NCBI GenBank assembly: GCA_027083485.1
Contig: JALWOO010000429.1
Span: 1-5,420 of the forward strand
Length of the DNA stretch: 5,420 nt
Direction: 5' to 3'
Origin: Amylibacter sp.
GTDB lineage: Bacteria > Pseudomonadota > Alphaproteobacteria > Rhodobacterales > Rhodobacteraceae
The stretch's first letter is position 1; every line of letters begins with the position of its first letter. The translations under genes and the position numbers were made by a program. Shown here one piece after another: positions 1 to 5,301 of the stretch. The notes under the pieces are model-generated. The model was not told where the DNA came from, did not search any database, and saw only the letters and a program-made list of their open reading frames with translations.

Positions 1-732
1 AATGACAAACCGCCCATGACGTTGCAACAATCCGAAGACCTGCTCACATGGATGATCCTCGGGGTGATTCTGGGCGGGCGTTTCGGCTATGTGCTGTTTT
101 ACAACTTTGAAAAATTCATGGGCGACCCGATGGCGATCCTTCGGGTCTGGGAGGGCGGCATGTCCTTTCACGGCGGTTTTCTGGGGGTGATCCTGGCCGG
201 ATTGCTCTATTGCTATAAACACAAGCTCCCCGCCTGGAGCATTGGCGATGCGCTGGCCATGTCTGTTCCTATCGGGCTTGGGCTCGGGCGGATTGCCAAT
301 TTCATCAACGGCGAATTATGGGGGCGGCCGACAACCGTTGACTGGGGCGTGGTTTTTCCAACGGCCCCAAACTGCCCGATCTGGTGGCTGGAGCCGGTTT
401 GCGCGCGCCATCCTTCGCAAATATACGAGGCCCTGCTTGAAGGGGTGGTGCTGTTTGCGGTGCTGGCATGGCTGGCCTATCGGCGCGGGGCGTTGAAAAC
501 ACCGGGCTTGCTGACCGGCGTATTTTTCATCGGCTACGGGCTGGCGCGCAGTTTTGTCGAATTGTTCCGGCAGGGCGATAGCCAGTTCATCACGGCGGGC
601 AATCCATGGGGCTATGTGATCCGCTTTGGCACGGAGATGGACAGTTTCGGCCTGACCATGGGCCAAGTGCTGTCACTGCCGATGATTCTGGCGGGGATAG
701 TCATTGTTATCATGGCAAAGAGGCGCGCATGA
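1..732 (+). CDS. lgt: Prolipoprotein diacylglyceryl transferase (5' end outside window)
   Basis: Inner-membrane enzyme that moves the diacylglyceryl group of phosphatidylglycerol onto the lipobox cysteine of prolipoproteins, the first step of lipoprotein maturation. The reading frame is open from base 1, so the first internal ATG (16) is not the true start; about 50 N-terminal residues of a usual 290-300 aa protein are missing. Family marks are visible: SFHGG (around nt 163-177, the equivalent of the important E. coli His103), the Lgt signature GRIANFINGELWGR (nt 286-327, with the essential arginine), and a C-terminal LARSFVELFRQ with the second conserved arginine, followed by a last hydrophobic segment. 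Several hydrophobic stretches fit a multi-pass membrane protein. The TGA stop overlaps the ATG of the methyltransferase gene (ATGA), implying translational coupling. Identification is secure from the signature. Confidence 0.96.
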   Translation, partial: NDKPPMTLQQSEDLLTWMILGVILGGRFGYVLFYNFEKFMGDPMAILRVWEGGMSFHGGFLGVILAGLLYCYKHKLPAWSIGDALAMSVPIGLGLGRIANFINGELWGRPTTVDWGVVFPTAPNCPIWWLEPVCARHPSQIYEALLEGVVLFAVLAWLAYRRGALKTPGLLTGVFFIGYGLARSFVELFRQGDSQFITAGNPWGYVIRFGTEMDSFGLTMGQVLSLPMILAGIVIVIMAKRRA

Positions 733-1802
733 CCCTGACCAAAGAATTGATCCGCCAGATCGAGCGGCTCGGCCCGCTGAATGTGGCCGAATTCATGGCG
801 CAATGCCTCTATCACCCGACGCTTGGCTATTACACCAACGCCAGCCCGCTCGGCAGTGCAGGCGATTTCATTACCGCGCCGGAAATCAGCCAGATGTTTG
901 GCGAATTGCTGGGCCTTGCGCTGGCGCAAAGCTGGCTGGATCAGGGCGCGCCGGCGGCCTTTTGTCTGGCAGAGCTGGGACCGGGCAGCGGCCAGTTGAT
1001 GGCCGATGTGCTGCGCGCCACCCGTGGCGTTGCCGGATTTCACGACGCCATGCAACTGCACCTGTGCGAGGTGAACCCGAAACTGAAGGCCGCACAAGGC
1101 GCGCGCCTGTCTGCCTATGCGCCGGTTTGGGTCGATGATGTGACCGCCCTGCCCGATCTGCCGCTGTTCTTGCTGGCGAACGAGTTTTTCGACTGTCTGC
1201 CAATCCGCCAGTTTATCCGCGCCCGTGAATGGCAAGAACAGCTGATCGCGGTGCAGGACGGGGCTTTGTGTTTTGCCTCCAAACCCGCAGGCCCCGTGGC
1301 CGAGGGTTTCCCCGACCGTCCGGAAGGGGCGGTGATCGAATTGCGCCCCGCCGCCAATGCCATTGCCGATGAAATCGCCCGTAAAATTGCGGCCCATGGC
1401 GGTTGTGCCCTGATTGTGGATTACGGGGATTGGGGCACTGACGGGGATACCTTGCAGGCCTTGCGCCAGCACCGCAAGACGGATCCGCTTGACCACCCCG
1501 GACAATCGGACCTGACCGCGCATGTGGATTTCGCAGCCCTTGCCGGCGCGGCGCGCCCCCATGCGCAGACAAGCGCCCTTGTGCCGCAAGGTGTGTTGCT
1601 GGAGCGGCTCGGGATTACGGCACGCGCGCAGGCTTTGGCGCAAAAACTGCAAGGTGCCGCGCTGGAAAGCCACATTGCCGCCCATCGCCGCTTGACCCAC
1701 AGCGCAGAAATGGGGAAGCTGTTCAAAGCACTGGCGATCACGCCACGCAATGCCCCCCAACCGCCGGGATTTGACAATGACGCTGGAAATCATCACCTCT
1801 GA
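729..1802 (+). CDS. SAM-dependent methyltransferase, MidA/NDUFAF7 (DUF185) family
   Basis: Predicted 357-aa class I SAM-dependent methyltransferase. The mitochondrial relative NDUFAF7/MidA methylates an arginine of the complex I subunit NDUFS2; the bacterial substrate is less clear, so a complex I role here is inference. Seen in the protein: GYYTN and GDFITAPEISQMFGELLG (residues 33-62), the SAM-binding motif I LAELGPGSG (80-88), ANEFFDCLPIRQF mid-protein, VDYG, and LTAHVDFAAL in the C-terminal half, all typical of this family. The ATG at 729 is chosen because it follows AAAGAGG (717-723) and gives the family N-terminus (LTKELIRQIERLGPLNVAEFM); the frame is open further upstream to an ATG at 606, but that stretch lies inside lgt. 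The gene overlaps lgt by 4 nt and the next gene by 26 nt. Confidence 0.92.
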   Translation: MTLTKELIRQIERLGPLNVAEFMAQCLYHPTLGYYTNASPLGSAGDFITAPEISQMFGELLGLALAQSWLDQGAPAAFCLAELGPGSGQLMADVLRATRGVAGFHDAMQLHLCEVNPKLKAAQGARLSAYAPVWVDDVTALPDLPLFLLANEFFDCLPIRQFIRAREWQEQLIAVQDGALCFASKPAGPVAEGFPDRPEGAVIELRPAANAIADEIARKIAAHGGCALIVDYGDWGTDGDTLQALRQHRKTDPLDHPGQSDLTAHVDFAALAGAARPHAQTSALVPQGVLLERLGITARAQALAQKLQGAALESHIAAHRRLTHSAEMGKLFKALAITPRNAPQPPGFDNDAGNHHL

Positions 1803-2532
1803 CGCGCTGGACACGCGCCACGGTTTTTTCACCCGCAAAGGCGGGGTTTCCGCCGGTATCTTTGCCGGTTTGAATTGTGGTCAGGGATCGAGCGATCAGG
1901 ATGATGTGGTACAAATGAACCGGCATATGGTGGCCGCGTCCCTTGGCGTGGCGGATGATCATCTGGCAACGCTCTATCAAATCCATTCGCCCAAGGTGAT
2001 CACTCTGGATGCCCCGCTAAGCGGCGAACGCCTGCAGGCGGATGCCATGGTCACCGCCACCAAGGGCATCGCGCTGGGGATTCTGACCGCCGATTGCGCG
2101 CCAATCCTGTTTTATGACCGCAGCAGCCGCACCATCGGCGCCGCCCATGCCGGCTGGAAAGGGGCGCTGCACGGGGTCATCGGGGCCGTGATCCGCGCGA
2201 TGGAGGCCCTCGGAGCCGACCGCCAGACCATCCACGCCACCGTTGGCCCCTGCATCAGCCAGCAATCCTATGAGGTCGGACAGGAGTTCCTAGAGGCATT
2301 TATCGCCGAAGACATGCGCTTTGCCGAATTCTTTGCACAGGGAAAGGACGACCGCTATCAATTCGACCTGCCCCGTTTCTGCCTGCATCAATTGCGTCAC
2401 GAAAACATCGGGCAGGCCAATTGGTCCGGCCAGTGTACCTATGCAGATGAAAACCGTTTCTATTCCTACCGGCGCACCACCCACAAAGGCGAACCGGATT
2501 ACGGCCGCCAGATTTCCGCCATCGTTTTATAG
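1777..2532 (+). CDS. pgeF: PgeF/YfiH/LACC1 family protein (laccase-domain; peptidoglycan editing factor or purine nucleoside phosphorylase)
   Basis: Predicted 251-aa cytoplasmic protein of the multicopper polyphenol oxidase-like (YfiH, DUF152) family. Members have been described as purine nucleoside phosphorylases/deaminases (LACC1 type), and E. coli YfiH as a peptidoglycan editing factor that removes wrong UDP-MurNAc-linked amino acids; sequence alone does not tell which applies. Seen: RHGFFTRKGGVSAGIFAGLNCG near the N-terminus, QIHSPKV (His70), LTADCAPILF (Cys107) and GAAHAGWKG (His124), the Cys-His-His metal site at the same spacing I recall for E. coli YfiH, then VGPCISQQSYEVG and a C-terminal FYSYRRTTHKGEPDYGRQISAI. 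The ATG at 1777 gives the usual family N-terminus; an in-frame ATG at 1750 would add nine residues (MPPNRRDLT) that look unrelated. The start lies inside the methyltransferase gene, so coupling is likely; no clear Shine-Dalgarno is visible. Confidence 0.93.
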   Translation: MTLEIITSDALDTRHGFFTRKGGVSAGIFAGLNCGQGSSDQDDVVQMNRHMVAASLGVADDHLATLYQIHSPKVITLDAPLSGERLQADAMVTATKGIALGILTADCAPILFYDRSSRTIGAAHAGWKGALHGVIGAVIRAMEALGADRQTIHATVGPCISQQSYEVGQEFLEAFIAEDMRFAEFFAQGKDDRYQFDLPRFCLHQLRHENIGQANWSGQCTYADENRFYSYRRTTHKGEPDYGRQISAIVL

Positions 2533-2568
2533 CGCAGCGCATTTCTGTAACATTTCGTGAGCACAAGC

Positions 2569-2620
2569 TTCCAACGGGGGATGCCCCGCTGGAATGTTTC
2601 AGGTTTCATCACATTTTTTT
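2569..2620 (+). terminator. Candidate hairpin terminator after pgeF
   Basis: TTCCAACGGGG (2569-2579) can pair with CCCCGCTGGAA (2584-2594) around a 4-nt loop, with one A-C mismatch. The stem is G+C-rich at the loop end. A run of seven Ts (2614-2620) comes about 19 nt after the stem rather than directly after it, so it is not a textbook intrinsic terminator. It sits 36 nt past the pgeF stop and upstream of the promoter candidates for bufA, the place where an operon end is expected. Confidence 0.5.
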
Positions 2621-2659
2621 GCATCAACCATCTGTTTTGTATGTATTTAATATTCTGTC

Positions 2660-2685
2660 ATAACCGATCTGTTATTCACATCGAT
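2660..2685 (+). promoter_or_regulatory. Candidate ECF-sigma promoter (ATAACC-N16-CGAT) for the buf operon
   Basis: ATAACC at 2660-2665 is followed after exactly 16 nt by CGAT at 2682-2685. From memory, the Caulobacter SigF promoter of the homologous gig/buf operon is close to GTAACC-N16-CGAA, so both boxes differ here by one base and the spacing is identical. It would start transcription near 2690-2693, giving an untranslated leader of about 80 nt before bufA. No sigma factor or anti-sigma (NrsF/DUF1109) gene is in the window, so control by a SigF-like factor is inference. Confidence 0.45.
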
Positions 2686-2688
2686 GTG
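2677..2688. promoter_or_regulatory. Perfect 12-bp palindrome CACATCGATGTG, possible operator
   Basis: CACATCGATGTG reads identically on both strands and does not extend further. It overlaps the -10 box of the ECF-like promoter candidate and lies just upstream of the extended -10-like element. A dimeric regulator could bind here, but no regulator is encoded nearby and the palindrome could be chance. Confidence 0.3.
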
Positions 2689-2694
2689 TGTCGC

Positions 2695-2720
2695 TTGCGC
2701 AATGCACCCCCTGCTAGGGT
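2695..2720 (+). promoter_or_regulatory. Alternative housekeeping promoter-like element (TTGCGC / TGCTAGGGT)
   Basis: TGCTAGGGT (2712-2720) resembles an extended -10 element (TGn followed by TAnnnT). TTGCGC at 2695-2700 resembles a -35 box but is only 14 nt away, shorter than the usual 16-18, so only the extended -10 part is persuasive. It would give a leader of about 45 nt before bufA and is an alternative or addition to the ECF-like candidate. Confidence 0.25.
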
Positions 2721-2756
2721 TAATTTATCGCAAGAACGCGAAATCCTTTTACCCTC

Positions 2757-2763
2757 AGGAGAG
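2757..2763 (+). promoter_or_regulatory. Strong ribosome binding site of bufA1
   Basis: AGGAGAG lies 8 nt before the ATG at 2772, an optimal Shine-Dalgarno. This spacing favours 2772 over the in-frame ATG four codons later (2784). It is the best ribosome site in the operon, in line with a precursor peptide needed in excess over its modifying enzymes. Confidence 0.8.
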
Positions 2764-2771
2764 AAAACAAA

Positions 2772-3077
2772 ATGTCTACTACAATGAAAACACTGGCGGT
2801 TGCATCCGCTGTCGCTGCTGCCCTGACCGCCACAGCCAACACGGCATCCGCCGGCGGCAAAGAAAAATGCTACGGTATTTCTATGGCCGGTGAAAACGGC
2901 TGTGCAGCCGGTCCGGGCACAACTTGCGCCGGCACTTCCACTGTTGATTATCAGGGTAATGCCTGGTCTCTGGTGGACAAAGGCACCTGCGAAACCACCA
3001 TGCTGCCCAAAGCCATGGACGGCAGCGAACGCACGGGATCGCTGGAACCACTGAAACGTGACCTTCCCAAATCCTGA
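2772..3077 (+). CDS. bufA1: Bufferin precursor peptide BufA1 (DUF2282, Sec-exported metallophore RiPP)
   Basis: Predicted 101-aa precursor of a ribosomally made, modified metal-binding peptide. Residues 1-27 form a Sec signal peptide: Lys6, a hydrophobic Ala/Val/Leu core (8-22) and an ASA cleavage motif (25-27), leaving a mature chain from Gly28. The mature part has four cysteines, Cys33 (KEKCYG), Cys44 (GENGCAAG), Cys52 (GTTCAG) and Cys73 (KGTCE), in the DUF2282 pattern, plus the conserved VDYQGNAW block (58-65). In the Caulobacter bufferins, as I recall, the two inner cysteines become thiooxazoles, the outer two form a disulfide, and the product chelates copper; that this peptide is treated the same way is inference. 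A 28-residue tail after Cys73 ends in [13 protein letters not shown]. The gene leads the operon, followed by a strong hairpin and then bufB. Unlike many RiPP precursors it carries a Sec signal rather than a classical leader, and no dedicated peptidase or exporter is nearby. Confidence 0.92.
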   Translation: MSTTMKTLAVASAVAAALTATANTASAGGKEKCYGISMAGENGCAAGPGTTCAGTSTVDYQGNAWSLVDKGTCETTMLPKAMDGSERTGSLEPLKRDLPKS

Positions 3078-3083
3078 ACCATC

Positions 3084-3110
3084 AGGGGCGTGCGCACCCC
3101 GCGCGCCCCT
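3084..3110 (+). promoter_or_regulatory. Strong intercistronic hairpin between bufA1 and bufB
   Basis: AGGGGCGTGCG (3084-3094) pairs with CGCGCGCCCCT (3100-3110) around the 5-nt loop CACCC, an 11-bp stem with a single G-U pair and nearly all G-C. It starts 7 nt after the bufA1 stop. Only TTT overlapping the stem end follows, so full termination is unlikely. Partial termination or protection of the bufA mRNA 3' end would both raise precursor over enzyme levels; this role is inference. Confidence 0.65.
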
Positions 3111-3140
3111 TTGCCCCAAGACAAGACCGGATCAAATACC

Positions 3141-4001
3141 ATGTTGGACAATGCCAGCCAAACCACCCTGCCCAAACGGGCCGGAGTCGGGTATAAACCG
3201 CAACATCTGGACGGTATTTTACAAGCCCCCGATGCCATAGGCTGGCTGGAAATCCACGCCGAAAACTACATGGGCGACGGTGGACGCCCGATTGCCCAAC
3301 TCAGGCACCTTGCCGGCATATTCCCGATTTCCTGCCACGGGGTCGGCCTGTCAATCGGCACCGCAGGCCCGCTTGATACGGACCACCTGAGCCGTTTGAA
3401 ACATCTGCTGGACTGGCTGAAGCCCACCCTGTTTTCCGAACACCTTGCCTGGTCCACCCACGACAGCCATTTCCTCAACGATCTGTTACCGGTCCCCTAT
3501 GTGCAACGCACGCTGGATCAGGTGGTGGCGCATGTGGATCAGGTACAAGACGTTCTGGGCCGGCAAATGCTGCTGGAAAACCCGTCAACCTATGTGGCCT
3601 TTGCTGAATCGGACCGCAGCGAGACCGATTTCCTGCACGAAATCGCCAAACGTACCGGCTGTGGCTTGCTGCTGGATGTGAACAACGTTTTTGTTTCCGG
3701 CACCAATCAGGGCTACAGCCCGCAAAGCTATATCGACGAATTCCCGCTGGAACTGGTCGGTGAAATCCATCTGGGCGGCCACGAGGTCGACGCAGACGAT
3801 CACAACGCGCCTTTGTTGATCGACAGCCATTCAAGGCCGGTGGTTGATCCGGTGTGGCAGTTGTTTGAATACACCGTGGCCAAAACCGGCCCGCTGCCGA
3901 CCCTGATCGAATGGGATAACGACATCCCCGACTGGCCCGTTCTGGCAAATGAGGCCGCCCTTGCAGATACCATTCTGGCACAGGTCAAGGTGCCCGCATG
4001 A
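3141..4001 (+). CDS. bufB: MNIO-family (DUF692) multinuclear non-heme iron oxidase BufB, bufferin-modifying enzyme
   Basis: Predicted 286-aa cytoplasmic TIM-barrel enzyme of the DUF692/MNIO family (relatives MbnB, TglH, ChrH), which uses two or three iron ions and O2 to rewrite peptide cysteines. Its likely substrate is BufA1. Expected metal ligands are all in place: His66 (CHGVGLSIG), His101 (SEHLAWS), Glu146 (LENPSTYV), Asp179/Asn181 (LLDVNNVFV), His210 and His214 (EIHLGGH), Asp228 and His230 (DSH), and Glu257 ([11 protein letters not shown]). The N-terminal AGVGYKPQH and HAENYMG are also typical of the bufferin branch. The ATG at 3141 is chosen because it gives the normal N-terminus; a GTG at 3090 is in frame but would add 17 atypical residues and put the hairpin inside the gene. 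No good Shine-Dalgarno precedes 3141 (only CCGGA-like bases), which suggests low expression. The stop overlaps the bufC start (ATGA). Confidence 0.95.
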   Translation: MLDNASQTTLPKRAGVGYKPQHLDGILQAPDAIGWLEIHAENYMGDGGRPIAQLRHLAGIFPISCHGVGLSIGTAGPLDTDHLSRLKHLLDWLKPTLFSEHLAWSTHDSHFLNDLLPVPYVQRTLDQVVAHVDQVQDVLGRQMLLENPSTYVAFAESDRSETDFLHEIAKRTGCGLLLDVNNVFVSGTNQGYSPQSYIDEFPLELVGEIHLGGHEVDADDHNAPLLIDSHSRPVVDPVWQLFEYTVAKTGPLPTLIEWDNDIPDWPVLANEAALADTILAQVKVPA

Positions 4002-4762
4002 GCGTCGATCAAACCGCCTTTGCCAGCGCCTTGCTGGCCCCGTCACACCCCGCGCCCGACGGGTTGGTTGACCCAAAGGGCCGCCCCGCCGGCAAACGGT
4101 TCGATGTGTATCGTAACAACGTTGTATTCAGCCTGCTGGAAGCCATGCAAACCGCCTTTCCCGCCATTGAAAAACTGCTCGGAGCCGGTTTGTTTCGCGA
4201 AATCAGCATTGATTTTATTCGACAATCCCCGCCATCCACCCCGATGCTGATGTTTTATGGCGCAGGGTTTGCCGAATTCCTGCAAGGGCTGGAACCGCTG
4301 TCCAAATACCCGTTTTTACCCGATATCGCACGGCTGGAATTGCTGCGCCGGCAATCCTACCACGCCGCAGATGCCGCCCCGATCCAGCCCGAAGCGCTTG
4401 CCGCCATACCGCCGGAAAAACTGGTGGCGCTGCGCTTTGAATTTGCCCCCGCCATGCGCCTTCTGACAAGTGATTTTCCGGTTGTCGGCATTTGGGAATA
4501 CAACATGTCCGGGAACGCCCCCAAACCCGAACAAGCCCCCCAAACCGCCCTGATAAGCCGACCGGAGTTTGACCCCGTTGTCAGCGCCATTCCCGCCGCA
4601 ACCGGCCAGTTCATTTCCCGGATGCACCAGGGAGAAACCCTTGGCACAGCCTTTGACACGGTCGCCACACAAACGCCCGACTTTGATCTTGGCACGGCGC
4701 TCGGGCTGATGCTGCAAACGAAAATAATAACGAAAATAGACCTTTTAGGGGGGGTAAAATGA
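3998..4762 (+). CDS. bufC: DUF2063 family BufC/HvfC-type partner protein of the MNIO enzyme
   Basis: Predicted 254-aa soluble protein. The N-terminal DUF2063 domain (about residues 6-95) is clear from RFDVYRNNV (34-42), [11 protein letters not shown] (52-62), and a [18 protein letters not shown] stretch (78-95); an SYHAAD segment follows near residue 120, and the C-terminal half, about 130-254, fits the second domain of these proteins. DUF2063 proteins occur with DUF692 enzymes in bufferin and related (HvfA/B/C) clusters and are thought to bind the precursor and present it to the oxidase, like the MbnC partner of MbnB; the exact task here is inferred. The domain was once annotated as putative DNA-binding, but the operon context favours the partner role. 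AAGG (3987-3990) lies 7 nt before the start, and ATGA overlaps link the gene to bufB and bufD. The last codons are unusually A-rich and run into a G7 tract. Confidence 0.92.
   Translation: MSVDQTAFASALLAPSHPAPDGLVDPKGRPAGKRFDVYRNNVVFSLLEAMQTAFPAIEKLLGAGLFREISIDFIRQSPPSTPMLMFYGAGFAEFLQGLEPLSKYPFLPDIARLELLRRQSYHAADAAPIQPEALAAIPPEKLVALRFEFAPAMRLLTSDFPVVGIWEYNMSGNAPKPEQAPQTALISRPEFDPVVSAIPAATGQFISRMHQGETLGTAFDTVATQTPDFDLGTALGLMLQTKIITKIDLLGGVK
4717..4738 (+). repeat. Short direct repeat AACGAAAATA x2 in the bufC 3' end
   Basis: AACGAAAATA occurs at 4717-4726 and again at 4729-4738, 12 nt apart, so the copies are in the same reading frame and encode TKII then TKID. The A+T-rich patch stands out against the G+C-rich gene body and lies just before the bufD ribosome site, where it would keep the mRNA open. 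It may be a local duplication. Confidence 0.5.
4747..4754 (+). promoter_or_regulatory. Ribosome binding site of bufD containing a G7 tract
   Basis: AGGGGGGG lies 4 nt before the ATG at 4759 at its 3' edge and forms the Shine-Dalgarno while still encoding the end of bufC (GGVK). Indels in the seven-G run would change both the bufC C-terminus and stop, and the strength and spacing of the bufD ribosome site. Confidence 0.55.
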
Positions 4763-5301
4763 CACTGATATTAAACCTGTACGATGGCGCAATCGCCCTG
4801 ATGCAACGCATATTGGGGGAATGGTTCTTGCCAACCTTGGCCAGATTTACCTTTGGCGCGGTCCTGCTGTTCTATTTCTGGAACTCTGCCAAAACCAAAC
4901 TTGGCGACGGGATTTTCGGGTTTCTGCATCCCAACGAAAACGCCTACATACAGGTATTCCCCCAAAAGATGGAGGCATACGGCTACGACATTTCTGCCTT
5001 TAGCGGGTTTGACACGCTCGTTGTCACCGCAGGCACCCTTGCCGAATTTCTACTGCCTTTGCTGATCGTTATCGGCCTGTTTACCCGAATTGCGGCCATT
5101 GGCATGGTCGGTTTTGTGATCATACAATCGCTGGTCGATGTCTATGGCCATAAGGTCGGGGCAAAAACCACAGGAGCCTGGTTTGACGGGGCTTCGAACT
5201 CTCTGATCATGGATCAACGCCTATTGTGGATGGTGGTTTTTGCCATTCTGATCGTCAAAGGAGCCGGCCCCCTGTCCCTTGACCGGTTGTTACGGCGCTG
5301 A
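4759..5301 (+). CDS. bufD: DoxX-family membrane protein BufD
   Basis: Predicted 180-aa inner-membrane protein of the DoxX family. Four hydrophobic segments are visible at about residues 25-42, 86-107, 110-126 and 154-168. The first ends in FWNSAKTKLGDG; TAGTLAEFLLPLLIVIGLFTR (90-110) and the C-terminal KGAGPLSLDRLL (167-178) are typical DoxX features. A DoxX protein is the usual fourth member of bufferin operons (GigD/BufD in Caulobacter); its role is unknown, and a redox or membrane-anchoring task in metal stress is only a guess. The name DoxX comes from a thiosulfate:quinone oxidoreductase subunit, but the usual DoxD/DoxA partner is absent here, so that function is not supported. The gene overlaps bufC by ATGA and, at its 3' end, the convergent ArsC-like gene by 12 bp. 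Confidence 0.9.
   Translation: MTLILNLYDGAIALMQRILGEWFLPTLARFTFGAVLLFYFWNSAKTKLGDGIFGFLHPNENAYIQVFPQKMEAYGYDISAFSGFDTLVVTAGTLAEFLLPLLIVIGLFTRIAAIGMVGFVIIQSLVDVYGHKVGAKTTGAWFDGASNSLIMDQRLLWMVVFAILIVKGAGPLSLDRLLRR

Noticed and set aside
606..728. 41-codon N-terminal extension of the methyltransferase from an upstream ATG
   Set aside because: It lies inside lgt in another frame, looks unlike the family, and the ATG at 729 has a ribosome site and the normal N-terminus.
612..1838. 408-codon open frame on the minus strand opposite the methyltransferase gene
   Set aside because: It mirrors a well-supported coding gene; the translation has no recognisable domain and such shadows are common in G+C-rich DNA.
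2557..2787. 76-codon open frame across the bufA1 upstream region
   Set aside because: It spans the candidate promoter and leader, has no convincing ribosome site and no recognisable protein features.
2676..3119. 147-codon open frame antisense to bufA1
   Set aside because: It is the complement of the Ala/Gly-rich precursor gene; its Cys/Gly-rich look comes from reading those codons in reverse.
3090..3140. GTG start adding 17 residues to BufB
   Set aside because: The added residues are atypical, the GTG sits within the hairpin, and BufB homologues as I recall them begin shortly before the AGVG.KPQH block.
3141..4762. Methanobactin-type (mbnABC) cluster
   Set aside because: The enzyme and partner are related, but the precursor is a DUF2282 peptide with a Sec signal, and no mbn transporter or aminotransferase genes are present.
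4759..5301. Thiosulfate:quinone oxidoreductase subunit
   Set aside because: Only DoxX-family resemblance is present, with no partner subunit; the operon fits the bufferin membrane protein.
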